A DNA stretch of 64,000 nucleotides from Bartonella sp. HY328 (lineage in GTDB: Bacteria; Pseudomonadota; Alphaproteobacteria; Rhizobiales; Rhizobiaceae), in contig NZ_CP104883.1 in assembly GCF_025449335.1 (NCBI RefSeq), positions 674,501 through 738,500 on the forward strand, in the 5' to 3' direction. The notes beneath the pieces were generated by a model that was not told the DNA's origin, searched no databases, and was given only the letters and a program-made list of their open reading frames with translations. The number at the start of each line of letters is the position of its first letter. Positions within the stretch are counted from its first letter, which is position 1. Below, piece by piece: positions 8,500 through 16,720 of the stretch. A program made the translations under genes and the position numbers.

Positions 8500-8925
8500 G
8501 AACTGTTTTGAGAAAGACCAGTTTTGATAATGAATGGCCGACTTTCCCCTGTTCTATTTTGTGAAAAATTATGCGTGACATAAAATCTTAGCACGAAATA
8601 GTTGAAGACGAAAATGTGGTTAAAACCATTAATCGCGCGCGGATGAGGTTGGCAAATTTTAGACTGATGGATTTGATGCTGTTACCACGTATCTTATCGA
8701 TAAAAATGGCAGTAAAATTGAAGTAATGCAATTTTAGGTTTTTCTGATATTTATCAAGTAGGTACAGATTATATGTTTTTGTTGATCTAGACAGATGAGC
8801 ACGATAAAAATACCTGTAAAACCACAAAATTGCATGAGCTAAATCATCCCCTTGCTATAGGAATTTTTGCTGGTCTATGCTATTGCATAGCCATTCTTTC
8901 CCTCCTTTTTAATAGGGTAATTCTC
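8500..8925. other. Intergenic region with a decayed reading-frame fragment before purH
   Basis: On the plus strand around 8660-8740 a short frame reads TDGFDAVTTYLIDKNGSKIE and ends in a stop, but it is preceded by an in-frame TAG and has no start, so it looks like the 3' remnant of a lost gene. A small hairpin (GCTAT/ATAGC at about 8879-8891) precedes a pyrimidine-rich stretch just upstream of purH. Confidence 0.35.
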
Positions 8926-10542
8926 ATGGCTGTCATTTCTAAACATGTTCCCGCTCCTGATTTGCATCGGGTGCGCCGCGCTTTGCTTTCTGTTTCTGAT
9001 AAACGCGGTTTGATTGATTTTGCAACTAAGCTTGCGGCCCACGGTGTTGAACTTATTTCAACAGGCGGCACAGCCAAAGCAATTAGTGACGCGGGTTTGA
9101 AAGTCCGCGATGTGTCGGAAATTACGGGCTTTCCTGAAATTATGGATGGCCGTGTAAAGACCTTGCATCCATCGGTTCATGGCGCATTATTAGCCGTGCG
9201 TGACGACCCAGAACATGCCAAAGCTATGCAAGATCATGGCATTGTTGGCATTGATCTTGTCGTTGTTAATCTTTACCCATTTGAAGAAGTTGTCGCCTCT
9301 GACGCTGATAATGACACCATTGTTGAAAATATCGACATTGGCGGCCCTGCGATGATTAGAGCATCGGCTAAAAACCATGCCTATACCGCCATTGTCACCG
9401 ATCCTGATGATTATGACCAAGTTCTTGCTAATCTTGATAAATATGAGGGCAGCCTTAACCTTGAGTTTCGCCGCAAACTAGCGGCTCGCGCTTTTGCTCG
9501 CACTGCGTCCTATGATGCTGCTATTTCCAATTGGTTTGCAAAAACATTAGAAATTGATACACCAACATGGCGCGCAACAGCTGGTAAATTGCACACTGTC
9601 ATGCGCTATGGGGAAAACCCACATCAACAAGCTGGCTTTTATGTTAATGGTGAAAAGCGTTTTGGTGTTGCAACGGCGCAAGTTGTGCAGGGCAAACAGC
9701 TTTCTTATAATAACATCAATGATACCGATGCAGCCTTTGAATTAGTTGCCGAATTTTCGCCAGAAAAGCAAGCCGCGGTTGCAATTATCAAGCACGCTAA
9801 TCCTTGCGGTGTAGCCCAAGGCACAAGTTTAAAGGACGCTTATTTACAAGCCCTATCTTGTGATCCTGTTTCAGCCTTTGGTGGCATTGTTGCATTAAAT
9901 AGCATTCTTGATGAAGAGGCTGCAGAAGAAATCGTAAAAATCTTCACCGAAGTTATCATTGCGCCAGACGCAACCCCTGCAGCTCGCGAAATCATCGCCG
10001 CCAAGAAAAACTTGCGTTTGCTCATTGCCGGTGGCTTACCTGACCCTAAAGCTGCAGGCATTACCTATCGCAGTGTCGCGGGTGGCCTTTTAGTGCAAAG
10101 CCGCGATAATGGCATTGTTGATGCCTGTGATTTACAAGTGGTAACTGAGCGCCAACCAACTGAGCGCGAATTAAATGACATGAAATTTGCTTTCCGCGTT
10201 GCAAAACATGTAAAATCAAACGCCATTGTTTATGCTAAAAATAGTGCGACCGTTGGCATAGGTGCTGGCCAAATGAGCCGTGTGGATAGCGCCCGTATTG
10301 CCGCACAAAAAGCCGTTGATGCCGCCAATGCCCAAGGCTTAAGCGAGCCGCAAACCAAAGGCTCTGTTGTTGCATCAGACGCATTTTTCCCATTTGCTGA
10401 CGGTTTATTATCCGCGATTGAGGCAGGTGCCACCGCAGTTATTCAACCTGGTGGCTCTATCCGCGATGATGAGGTAATTGCCGCGGCTAATGAACATGAT
10501 GTTGCCATGGTGTTTACTGGTATGCGTCATTTCCGCCATTAA
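8926..10542 (+). CDS. purH: PurH, bifunctional AICAR transformylase / IMP cyclohydrolase
   Basis: PurH carries out the last two steps of de novo IMP synthesis: formyl transfer from 10-formyl-THF to AICAR, then ring closure. The N-terminal cyclohydrolase domain shows RRALLSVSDKRGLIDFA, STGGTAKAI, DGRVKTLHPSVHG and NLYPFEE. The transformylase domain has MRYGENPHQQ, IIKHANPCGVA, DPVSAFGGIVALN, KHVKSNAIVYAK and the C-terminal SDAFFPFADG...AIQPGGSIRDDEVI segment. The frame is open 32 codons further upstream (8830), but that extension is hydrophobic and unlike PurH. The ATG at 8926 has an AGGG Shine-Dalgarno and gives 538 residues, the usual length. It is monocistronic, with a strong terminator. 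Confidence 0.96.
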   Translation: MAVISKHVPAPDLHRVRRALLSVSDKRGLIDFATKLAAHGVELISTGGTAKAISDAGLKVRDVSEITGFPEIMDGRVKTLHPSVHGALLAVRDDPEHAKAMQDHGIVGIDLVVVNLYPFEEVVASDADNDTIVENIDIGGPAMIRASAKNHAYTAIVTDPDDYDQVLANLDKYEGSLNLEFRRKLAARAFARTASYDAAISNWFAKTLEIDTPTWRATAGKLHTVMRYGENPHQQAGFYVNGEKRFGVATAQVVQGKQLSYNNINDTDAAFELVAEFSPEKQAAVAIIKHANPCGVAQGTSLKDAYLQALSCDPVSAFGGIVALNSILDEEAAEEIVKIFTEVIIAPDATPAAREIIAAKKNLRLLIAGGLPDPKAAGITYRSVAGGLLVQSRDNGIVDACDLQVVTERQPTERELNDMKFAFRVAKHVKSNAIVYAKNSATVGIGAGQMSRVDSARIAAQKAVDAANAQGLSEPQTKGSVVASDAFFPFADGLLSAIEAGATAVIQPGGSIRDDEVIAAANEHDVAMVFTGMRHFRH

Positions 10543-10558
10543 TTTTACCTATAATATT

Positions 10559-10594
10559 AAAATCCGCTCAATATGCCATTGGGCGGATTTTGCT
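10559..10594 (+). terminator. Rho-independent terminator of purH
   Basis: A stem of about 13 bp (AAAATCCGCTCAAT with ATTGGGCGGATTTT) has a short loop and a T-rich tail, 17 bp after the purH stop. Confidence 0.85.
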
Positions 10595-10668
10595 TTTATA
10601 ATGGAGGCATAGGATTTGACTTTTATTTATTCCACACCAATATTTTTTGAGTGAAACAGAATAGATAA

Positions 10669-10696
10669 TTGACTTATGGCAAAAAAACGCTAAAAA
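10669..10696 (+). promoter_or_regulatory. Probable sigma-70 promoter of the asd leader
   Basis: TTGACT (10669-10674) and TAAAAA (10691-10696), spaced by 16 bp, resemble -35 and -10 boxes. Transcription would begin about 20 bases before the leader peptide start at 10721. No better promoter was seen between the purH terminator and asd. Confidence 0.45.
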
Positions 10697-10720
10697 CAAA
10701 TCCCATAGGAGTTTTCGAAA

Positions 10721-10837
10721 ATGCGTCAGTTATCAGAAAATTTGGCTCAATTTACACACCATTTTGGTGTAAGCCTTGCTGCGCGCTCGTCAACTCTAAA
10801 ATCTGGCCTCAAGAAAACGACAACCAAAACGGTTTAA
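10721..10837 (+). CDS. Putative 38-residue leader peptide of asd, Thr/Lys-rich at its C-terminus
   Basis: A small open frame with a strong Shine-Dalgarno (AGGAG, 9 bases from the ATG) encodes 38 residues beginning MRQLSENLAQF and ending KKTTTKTV. Seven consecutive codons near the end specify only Lys and Thr, both products of the pathway branch point made by Asd. Its TAA stop (10835-10837) is directly followed by the 5' arm of a helix that can pair next to the asd Shine-Dalgarno. That arrangement is typical of leader peptides that sense charged tRNA. The role is inferred from position and composition; the peptide is not from a family I recognise. Confidence 0.5.
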   Translation: MRQLSENLAQFTHHFGVSLAARSSTLKSGLKKTTTKTV

Positions 10838-10941
10838 TGTCCCTTGGCCAACTCGCCCCTCTCCCGGGTAAAGGCCCGGGGAGAAAGCCTGGTGTGGCCG
10901 CCGGGTTCTCGTGAAAAGCGGAGAGGGACAGGAGTGACAAA
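10838..10941 (+). promoter_or_regulatory. GC-rich attenuator-like region controlling asd translation
   Basis: Between the leader stop and asd lies a block much richer in GC than its flanks, with pairings that exclude each other. TGTCCCT (10838-10844) pairs with AGGGACA (10924-10930), touching the asd Shine-Dalgarno AGGAG (10930-10934). CCCTCTCC (10857-10864) pairs with GGAGAGGG (10920-10927). CTCCCGGG (10861-10868) pairs with CCCGGGGAG (10875-10883, one bulged G). No T-run follows any hairpin, so control of translation is more likely than transcription termination. Confidence 0.5.
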
Positions 10942-11973
10942 ATGGGTTATAAGGTTGCAATTGTAGGCGCGACAGGCAATGTTGGCCGTGAAATGCTTAA
11001 CATCTTAGAAGAACGCGGCTTTCCTGCAGATGAAATTATTCCTCTCGCTTCAAGACGCAGTTTAGGAACAGAAGTTTCCTATGGTGACAGAACACTTAAA
11101 GTTCGCGCCCTTGATAATTATGATTTTTCAGATACTGATATTTGCCTTATGTCTGCTGGTGGTACTATTTCAAAAGAATGGTCACCTAAGATTGCCGCAC
11201 AGGGCTGTGTCGTTATCGACAATTCATCGGCATGGCGTTATAATTCTGATGTGCCTTTGATTGTGCCTGAAGTTAATCCTGATGCGATTAATGATTTTAA
11301 AAAGCGCAATATTATTGCCAATCCAAATTGCTCAACTGCACAGCTTTTAGTCGTGTTGAAGCCTTTGCATGACGCAGCGACCATCAAGCGCGTTGTTGTA
11401 TCCACCTATCAATCTGTATCAGGTGCAGGTAAGGAAGGTATGGACGAACTTTTTGAACAAGCACGCGGCGTTTTTGTTGGCGATCCAATCTCGGTTAAAA
11501 AGTTTACCAAGCGCATTGCTTTCAATGTTATTCCTCATATTGATGTCTTTATGGAAGATGGCTACACCAAAGAAGAATGGAAAATGGTGGCCGAAACCAA
11601 AAAGATGCTCGATCCAAAGATCAAGATGACCGCAACAGCTGTGCGTGTTCCTGTCTTTATTGGCCATGGTGAAGCGGTTAATGTTGAATTTGACAAGCCA
11701 ATTAGCGCTGAAGAAGCCCGCGAATTATTGCGTGACGCTCCAGGTGTTCAGGTAGTTGATAAGCACGAAGATGGTGGTTATGTCACACCCCATGAAGCTG
11801 CAGGCGAAGATGATACTTTTGTTAGCCGTATCCGCGAAGATATCACCGTTGAAAACGGCTTATCTTTCTGGGTGGTTGCTGATAATTTGCGCAAGGGCGC
11901 TGCTCTAAACGCAGTACAAATTGCAGAACTTCTCGTTGCCAAGGGGCTATTGACACCTAGATCAGCTGCATAA
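10942..11973 (+). CDS. asd: Aspartate-semialdehyde dehydrogenase
   Basis: Asd reduces aspartyl phosphate to aspartate semialdehyde with NADPH, the common precursor of Lys, diaminopimelate, Thr and Met. The N-terminus has the GATGNVGREMLNIL dinucleotide-binding loop. The catalytic cysteine sits in IIANPNCSTAQL (about residue 130), followed by STYQSVSGAGKEG, a PHID segment and AVRVPVFIGHGEAVNVE with the catalytic histidine region. It is 343 residues, the expected size. The start has a good Shine-Dalgarno (AGGAG, 7-base spacing). A leader peptide and hairpin block precede it and a strong terminator follows, so it is a single-gene unit with its own control. Confidence 0.96.
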   Translation: MGYKVAIVGATGNVGREMLNILEERGFPADEIIPLASRRSLGTEVSYGDRTLKVRALDNYDFSDTDICLMSAGGTISKEWSPKIAAQGCVVIDNSSAWRYNSDVPLIVPEVNPDAINDFKKRNIIANPNCSTAQLLVVLKPLHDAATIKRVVVSTYQSVSGAGKEGMDELFEQARGVFVGDPISVKKFTKRIAFNVIPHIDVFMEDGYTKEEWKMVAETKKMLDPKIKMTATAVRVPVFIGHGEAVNVEFDKPISAEEARELLRDAPGVQVVDKHEDGGYVTPHEAAGEDDTFVSRIREDITVENGLSFWVVADNLRKGAALNAVQIAELLVAKGLLTPRSAA

Positions 11974-11986
11974 ATTATAATAATTT

Positions 11987-12022
11987 ATCCCCAAAATGGC
12001 AAACCCATTTTGGGGATTTTTA
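11987..12022 (+). terminator. Rho-independent terminator of asd
   Basis: An ATCCCCAAAATGG arm, CAAA-type loop and CCATTTTGGGGAT arm are followed by TTTTTAT, a textbook intrinsic terminator. Confidence 0.9.
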
Positions 12023-12090
12023 TAGGTGCTTAACGACATCTCATCATTAAGTCTTATTGGTTATTATCCAGCAGCTAAGCCTCAATTGCT

Positions 12091-12180
12091 TGACTACAAA
12101 CCGCTTCACACTTTTTCAAAAATTTTTTGTCTGCGCATTTCTTAACGAAAAACCGCTACGCACTTTTTCTAAAATGCTTG
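12091..12180. repeat. Two degenerate half-copies of the dispersed palindromic repeat
   Basis: AAACCGCTTCACACTTTTTC (12098-12117) and AAAACCGCTACGCACTTTTT (12149-12168) match the conserved half of the 104-bp repeat seen at 35908 and 49077. The flanking TAGAGCG ends are missing, so these are decayed fragments downstream of the asd terminator. Confidence 0.55.
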
Positions 12181-12182
12181 CC

Positions 12183-13154
12183 TCAAACATCAAGACATAT
12201 ATCAATATTATATTCTAAAACCCCATCTTCCTGAAGTGTGGAAAGATTATTGTTAGGATTAATATTAATCAGGCGATAAATAAGGTTATTGTCAATATCG
12301 CCGTCATAATTATCGAGTGAATTGAGTCTTTGTTCTCGCCAAACAATATTCAACATATTGCCATCCAAAACGCACCAATATATGCTTATATTTTCAAGTT
12401 TAACATTATTGTTAATCGCATCATGAATGAGCCCTTGTATTAAAAGTATCAAGGGAGGTTGGTAAAGCGCGCTCAAAGCAACACGATCGCCTTCAATTGA
12501 AATGGCGCTGATATCAGCTACCATTAATGATAATGCATTCTTAATAATGTCCTCAATATCTTTCGATAAGCCCTGCATATCAATAAAAGATGCTTGAACT
12601 TCCACCAAGAGATCAAAGCGGCGTTGTAATTCATTTTCAGCGCTTACTGTATCACTTTCACGGCTCAATACCTCATCGACTGAACGCTCAATCATTTTGA
12701 TTATATCACGAACCACGCTTACCGATTGTTGTTTCAATATGCTAAGATTTTCATGAAAATGCTTACGTTCTGTTACATCTGTTCCCTGCACATAAATGCC
12801 AATAATCTCGCCTTCCTTGTCGCGAATAGGATGATGCAAAAAATCCGCGTAGCGAATTTTAAAGTCAGGGCCGTTATTGATAAAAGCACGATAAGGCAAC
12901 TCTCGCGCCATAAATGGTTTTCCAGTTTTCCAGACGGAATCTAAACGCCCGACTATATCTTTTCGTAATGGCTCAGGTGCAAGTTCTTTAATGCTTAAAC
13001 CGATTACATCCATGCCACCAAGCATCACTTCTACTTCCTTATTCGTAAAAGCGAACCGGTAATCTTCTCCTAAAAAAATCATTACAAACCCAGGGGCTTG
13101 CGCGAGCAAATCCTGTAAAAATGCCAATTCTGGAAGTTTTTTAACGTTAGTCAA
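12183..13154 (-). CDS. PAS-domain protein with degenerate HWE-kinase domain (no phospho-acceptor His), copy A
   Basis: An N-terminal PAS domain (AQAPGFVMIFLGEDYRFAFTN to GEIIGIYVQGTDVTERK) is joined to a region aligning with HWE histidine kinases. Where the intact neighbour at 14999 reads SIHRIKN, this protein reads SVVRDII, so the phospho-acceptor histidine is gone. The ATP-binding N-box HELATNA is replaced by IQGLIHDA, while the WxE tryptophan-glutamate pair is kept as IVWRE. It is therefore predicted to be a signalling pseudokinase, perhaps a sensor or scaffold. The frame is open to 13247, but aligning the N-terminus with its two paralogues favours the TTG at 13154 (323 residues). An ATG at 13181 is the alternative. 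Confidence 0.75.
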   Translation of the reverse strand: MTNVKKLPELAFLQDLLAQAPGFVMIFLGEDYRFAFTNKEVEVMLGGMDVIGLSIKELAPEPLRKDIVGRLDSVWKTGKPFMARELPYRAFINNGPDFKIRYADFLHHPIRDKEGEIIGIYVQGTDVTERKHFHENLSILKQQSVSVVRDIIKMIERSVDEVLSRESDTVSAENELQRRFDLLVEVQASFIDMQGLSKDIEDIIKNALSLMVADISAISIEGDRVALSALYQPPLILLIQGLIHDAINNNVKLENISIYWCVLDGNMLNIVWREQRLNSLDNYDGDIDNNLIYRLININPNNNLSTLQEDGVLEYNIDICLDV

Positions 13155-13565
13155 AATAAATATCCAATTCAAACAACGCATCTTAAGCCAAGCGAAAAAT
13201 TGCCGAGCAATGCAGGAAAATAGGTGTGACTTTTGAAGGGAATTCATCTAATTGATTAATTAGAATATAAATAGAGCACTTAAAATATAAGCTCATTCCA
13301 CAGTAAGTCATGATCGATATGATAACAACGCATAAAGCTGATAATTGGTTGCGCGCTTGTGTGACTTTTATGGAAAGCAAAGCAAATTTTATAGATCAAA
13401 TATGTGGGCTAGATTTTAACTTTAAGCGATTGCTTTTATGAAAACGACAATTAAAAACTGAATTAACATGCCCTAAACGCGCAAGCCACAAATGATCATC
13501 TTAAGTAAATGACCATTCTATTCATTTCTACAGCTAAAGAGTAAGATGATAATATTTCCCTATGC

Positions 13566-14540
13566 TCATGCATTTTCAAGACATAGGTCAAGTACATATT
13601 CAATATTTTGCGGACGTCTTGACGATTTTATCCTATTCTTTTGGTTCAGCGTCATTAGTCTTTTTACAACACTGCCATCAAGGCTTGATAATTGGCACTT
13701 TTCCATTTCGATTGCTTTTTCTTGCCAAGCTATATTTAACCTATTTGGGCCGTTTCGCTTCCAACTTATATGGATTTTTTCAGGGGGTACGCCGTTCTTA
13801 ATAGCATTGCGTGCCATGTCTTGCACCAACAACACCAAGGCAGATTGGTAATTGCGGTCAAGTTCCATTGGCTGCCCACTAATTTCTATAGCTTGCGCAT
13901 TAGGCATTATCAGCGATATAGCGTTTCGGATAATGTTGTATAGACTTCTATTATCATTCGTATCGCTTAAAAAACTTGCCTGTAACTCTGCCAATAAATC
14001 AAAGCGACGTTGCACGTCGTTATAAGCGCTATCCAGATTATCGGCTGTTTCTAATGCATGGTTAACCGAGTTTTCGATCATGGTTATAATATCACGCACA
14101 AGGCTTATAGACTGATGTTTTAAAAAGGCCAAATTTTCTTGCGCAATTTTTCGATCGGTAACGTCAATCCCTTGCACATAGACGCCTACCATTTTGCCAT
14201 CATGGTTTTTAATCGGTTGATGTAAAAAGTCACCATAACGCACAATAATATCGTTCTTGTTCTTATCGTAAGTTCGATAAGCTAAAGATTTAGCCATGAA
14301 TGGTTTTCCGGTTTGCCAAACGCGGTCAAGTCGCTTTGTAATTTCATGACACAAGTCAGGAGGCAAGGTTTCAAAAACGGTTCGGCCAATAACATTACGT
14401 CCGCGCAGCATCACCTCCATGCCTTTATTCATAAAAGCATAGCGATATTCACGGCCCAAAAATACAGTAACAAAACCTGGAGCCTGCGCGACGACTTGCC
14501 TTAAAAAATTGAGCTCCGACGAAATTTCTATTGCATACAC
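13566..14540 (-). CDS. PAS-domain protein with degenerate HWE-kinase domain (no phospho-acceptor His), copy B
   Basis: A 324-residue paralogue of the gene at 12183, with the same PAS signature (AQAPGFVTVFLGREYRYAFMN, then GVYVQGIDVTDRK). The histidine-box region reads SLVRDIITMIENSV instead of the HRxKN of HWE kinases. The N-box keeps one Asn (QDMARNAIKNG) and the WxE motif is NIAWQEK. Loss of the histidine predicts no autophosphorylation. The start is a GTG at 14540 with a GAGGT Shine-Dalgarno, and the N-terminal alignment with the kinase at 14999 supports it. The two degenerate genes are tandem on the minus strand, diverging from the intact paralogue. Both stay open over about 320 codons, so selection appears to keep them. 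Confidence 0.8.
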   Translation of the reverse strand: MYAIEISSELNFLRQVVAQAPGFVTVFLGREYRYAFMNKGMEVMLRGRNVIGRTVFETLPPDLCHEITKRLDRVWQTGKPFMAKSLAYRTYDKNKNDIIVRYGDFLHQPIKNHDGKMVGVYVQGIDVTDRKIAQENLAFLKHQSISLVRDIITMIENSVNHALETADNLDSAYNDVQRRFDLLAELQASFLSDTNDNRSLYNIIRNAISLIMPNAQAIEISGQPMELDRNYQSALVLLVQDMARNAIKNGVPPEKIHISWKRNGPNRLNIAWQEKAIEMEKCQLSSLDGSVVKRLMTLNQKNRIKSSRRPQNIEYVLDLCLENA

Positions 14541-14998
14541 TCAACATTACCTCATAAATTTAAAATCTAGTCTTAAAGATGCGGCAAAATGAAATTGAAT
14601 ATTGAAAAATAGAAAAATCAATAAATTAGAGACATTTCTTTGGTTTGATAACAGTCAAATATAAGCCTTTTTTATTTCCTAGCTTTGAAAAATATTACAA
14701 TGCCACACTTAAATTCGTTAGTTATGGCAGTTAAAGACGATTGAAAGGTTTGCTAGGTTAATTTTTCTAAAAATTTATTTTTGATTGAAGTTTAATGATA
14801 CGCTAATTGGTAAAATATCTTGCAGAGTAGTTTTGACAATTTTGATTCAAACTTTTGTTCAGTCAGATGCGATAAATGAAAGCGAAAAGCTGTTAAATGT
14901 TTAAGTATTATTCCCTCAGTCTAAATGATGCTATCGTGATTTTTTATATTTAAAATTGATTCTGTCTTTTGAAATGTTAATGGGGTTGGGCATTTGCG
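14541..14998. other. Divergent AT-rich intergenic region between pseudokinase and kinase genes
   Basis: A 458-bp gap between divergently transcribed paralogues. A TTGACA at about 14834 could be a -35 box for the plus-strand kinase, but no convincing -10 box follows. No EcfG-type GGAAC-N16-CGTT promoter was found. Nothing else is supported. Confidence 0.4.
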
Positions 14999-16012
14999 AT
15001 GGTAAAGGAAAAAGTTATTTCCGACATCAATTTTTTAAGGGAGCTTATCGCACAGGCTCCAGGCTTTGTTATTGTGTATCTTCACCGGCAACATGAGATA
15101 TATATAACCAACAAAGCCCTAGAAGAGCTTGTTTGGCAAACTGATCTTATCGGCCATACAGTTGATGAAATTGTCCCCGAATTTGCACGAGATGCAGTGC
15201 GCGAAAAGCTTGATAGAGTTTGGGAAACCGGCGAGCCATATATTGGTAATGACATACCAATTTTGGTGCAACCCCCAGGTAGTGATCACCCAGTTACCCG
15301 CTATGTGGACATGATTCATCAACCATTACGATCCGCCAGCGGTGAAATGATTGGGATCTACGTGCAAGGGGTAGATGTCACAAAACGGCGTGAATATGAA
15401 GAAGAAGTAAAGCTGTTAAATGGCGAATCAATTCATCGTATCAAGAACATTATTTCCGTTGCCAAAGCAATTGTATTACAAACCCTAAAAACAAGTGATG
15501 ATGTTGGCAGTGCCCGACAAAAAATTACCAAACGGCTTGAAATATTAAATTCAGCTCAAAATGCCATTGCTGGTGAAAGTATATTTAAACTTGATCTACG
15601 CAACATTATCAAAGATTCTATTGCGACAACCCTTGAAACTTTTCCCAATATCTCAATCGACGGCCCTTCTGTAAATTTGCCAAAACGCTATTGTTTACCG
15701 TTAAGTCTCACCTTGCATGAGTTGGCAACCAATGCATTGAAATATGGAGCATTATCGGTGCCCGACGGCATATTATCAATTCATTGGCAACTACAAGAAG
15801 ATGGTGCAATTGACATTTTATGGGAAGAAAAATTTACAAATAATAATATAAAACAGGAAGACAATTTTGTTAAGCCGGTTAAAAAAGGGAAAAACGGCTT
15901 CGGCTCAAAACTTATACAACGCAGTCTTGGCATTGATGTACGCAATAAAATATCCACTGATTATAAAGCTGATGGATTTAGCTGTTTCATCAAACTTTAT
16001 TTGGATGACTAG
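14999..16012 (+). CDS. PAS-domain HWE-family sensor histidine kinase (intact)
   Basis: A 337-residue soluble sensor kinase. An N-terminal PAS domain (about 15-128: AQAPGFVIVYLHRQHEIYITN to GIYVQGVDVTKRR) precedes an HWE-family transmitter. Its motifs are complete: GESIHRIKNIISVAK (phospho-acceptor His146 with the Arg and Asn that define the family), LTLHELATNALKYGAL (N-box), DILWEE (WxE) and a Gly-rich GKNGFGSKLIQRS loop. There is no membrane segment, so it senses a cytoplasmic signal. Two paralogues without the histidine lie divergently upstream, and nepR-ecfG-phyR lies 1-2 kb downstream, so PhyR is the likely phosphorylation target. That target is inferred from context. Confidence 0.9.
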   Translation: MVKEKVISDINFLRELIAQAPGFVIVYLHRQHEIYITNKALEELVWQTDLIGHTVDEIVPEFARDAVREKLDRVWETGEPYIGNDIPILVQPPGSDHPVTRYVDMIHQPLRSASGEMIGIYVQGVDVTKRREYEEEVKLLNGESIHRIKNIISVAKAIVLQTLKTSDDVGSARQKITKRLEILNSAQNAIAGESIFKLDLRNIIKDSIATTLETFPNISIDGPSVNLPKRYCLPLSLTLHELATNALKYGALSVPDGILSIHWQLQEDGAIDILWEEKFTNNNIKQEDNFVKPVKKGKNGFGSKLIQRSLGIDVRNKISTDYKADGFSCFIKLYLDD

Positions 16013-16263
16013 AAATTTATGCGCAGTACTCAAAAGGAATAAGTACTAAACAGGAATATGCGTCCAAATTTATCGCCAAAAAAACAAATAAGATATCCAT
16101 TGCCTTTAAGTAATGCAGAGCTGTGTTCGAATATTATTTTAAACTTGATAATTAAGGCAAATTTTGTGCCATCGCCACTAAATTGGCTTGAACTAGGGCT
16201 ATAAGGCTTTTAAAAGGCTTTTTGTTAATTAGCAAAGCTGCAAATCACGACAAGTAGATAAGA

Positions 16264-16464
16264 ATGACCGATAAAAATAAGACCTCAAGCGACAATGTAA
16301 CGCCATTACGTCCGCCTGTACCCTGCCCAGAATGTGGAAAACAGTCCAGCCGCAGCACTTATCCATTTTGCTCTTCAGGCTGTAGATCAATGGACCTTAA
16401 CCGTTGGCTATCAGGTCGTTATGTCTTACCTGGTAAACCAATAAATGATGAGAATGAAAATTGA
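16264..16464 (+). CDS. yacG: YacG, zinc-binding DNA gyrase inhibitor
   Basis: A 66-residue protein with the YacG four-cysteine zinc site: CPECGK near residue 21, then YPFCSSGCRSMDLNRWLSGRY. The WL(S/G)xxY ending after the second CxxxC is characteristic. YacG binds GyrB and lowers gyrase activity. It stands alone here, 250 bp after the PAS-HWE kinase and convergent with ecfG. Confidence 0.92.
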   Translation: MTDKNKTSSDNVTPLRPPVPCPECGKQSSRSTYPFCSSGCRSMDLNRWLSGRYVLPGKPINDENEN

Positions 16465-16690
16465 TTTTTGCTTTTCTTTGTGTTGAGATTTTGTGAAAGC
16501 TTTAATTATTAACTTCGTCAATCAATATATCGAATGATTTTTTTCTTTAAAATCAATTGGTTGGCGATTAAGAAAAGTAATGAATTGCGCAAATTAAATA
16601 TTACTAAATATATAATTCAATTATTTTAGGAAAAATAAGTATTATTGATTGAACCGATTTACTTACCAAATATGTAAGAAAATTTATTTA

Positions 16691-16717
16691 TTGATAAGCC
16701 CCCGCATGGCTTATCAA
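16691..16717 (-). terminator. Terminator of nepR-ecfG
   Basis: TTGATAAGCC (16691-16700) pairs perfectly with GGCTTATCAA (16708-16717), immediately after the ecfG stop and followed on the minus strand by an AT-rich tail. Confidence 0.65.
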
Positions 16718-16720
16718 ATT

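Noticed and set aside
10669..10914. 81-codon ORF upstream of asd
   Set aside because: It starts at a TTG in the promoter region without Shine-Dalgarno and overlaps the better-supported 38-codon leader and the hairpin block.
13546..13851. Plus-strand ORFs overlapping the 3' part of the pseudokinase gene at 13566
   Set aside because: They lie antisense to a well-supported coding region, with no homology or start signal.
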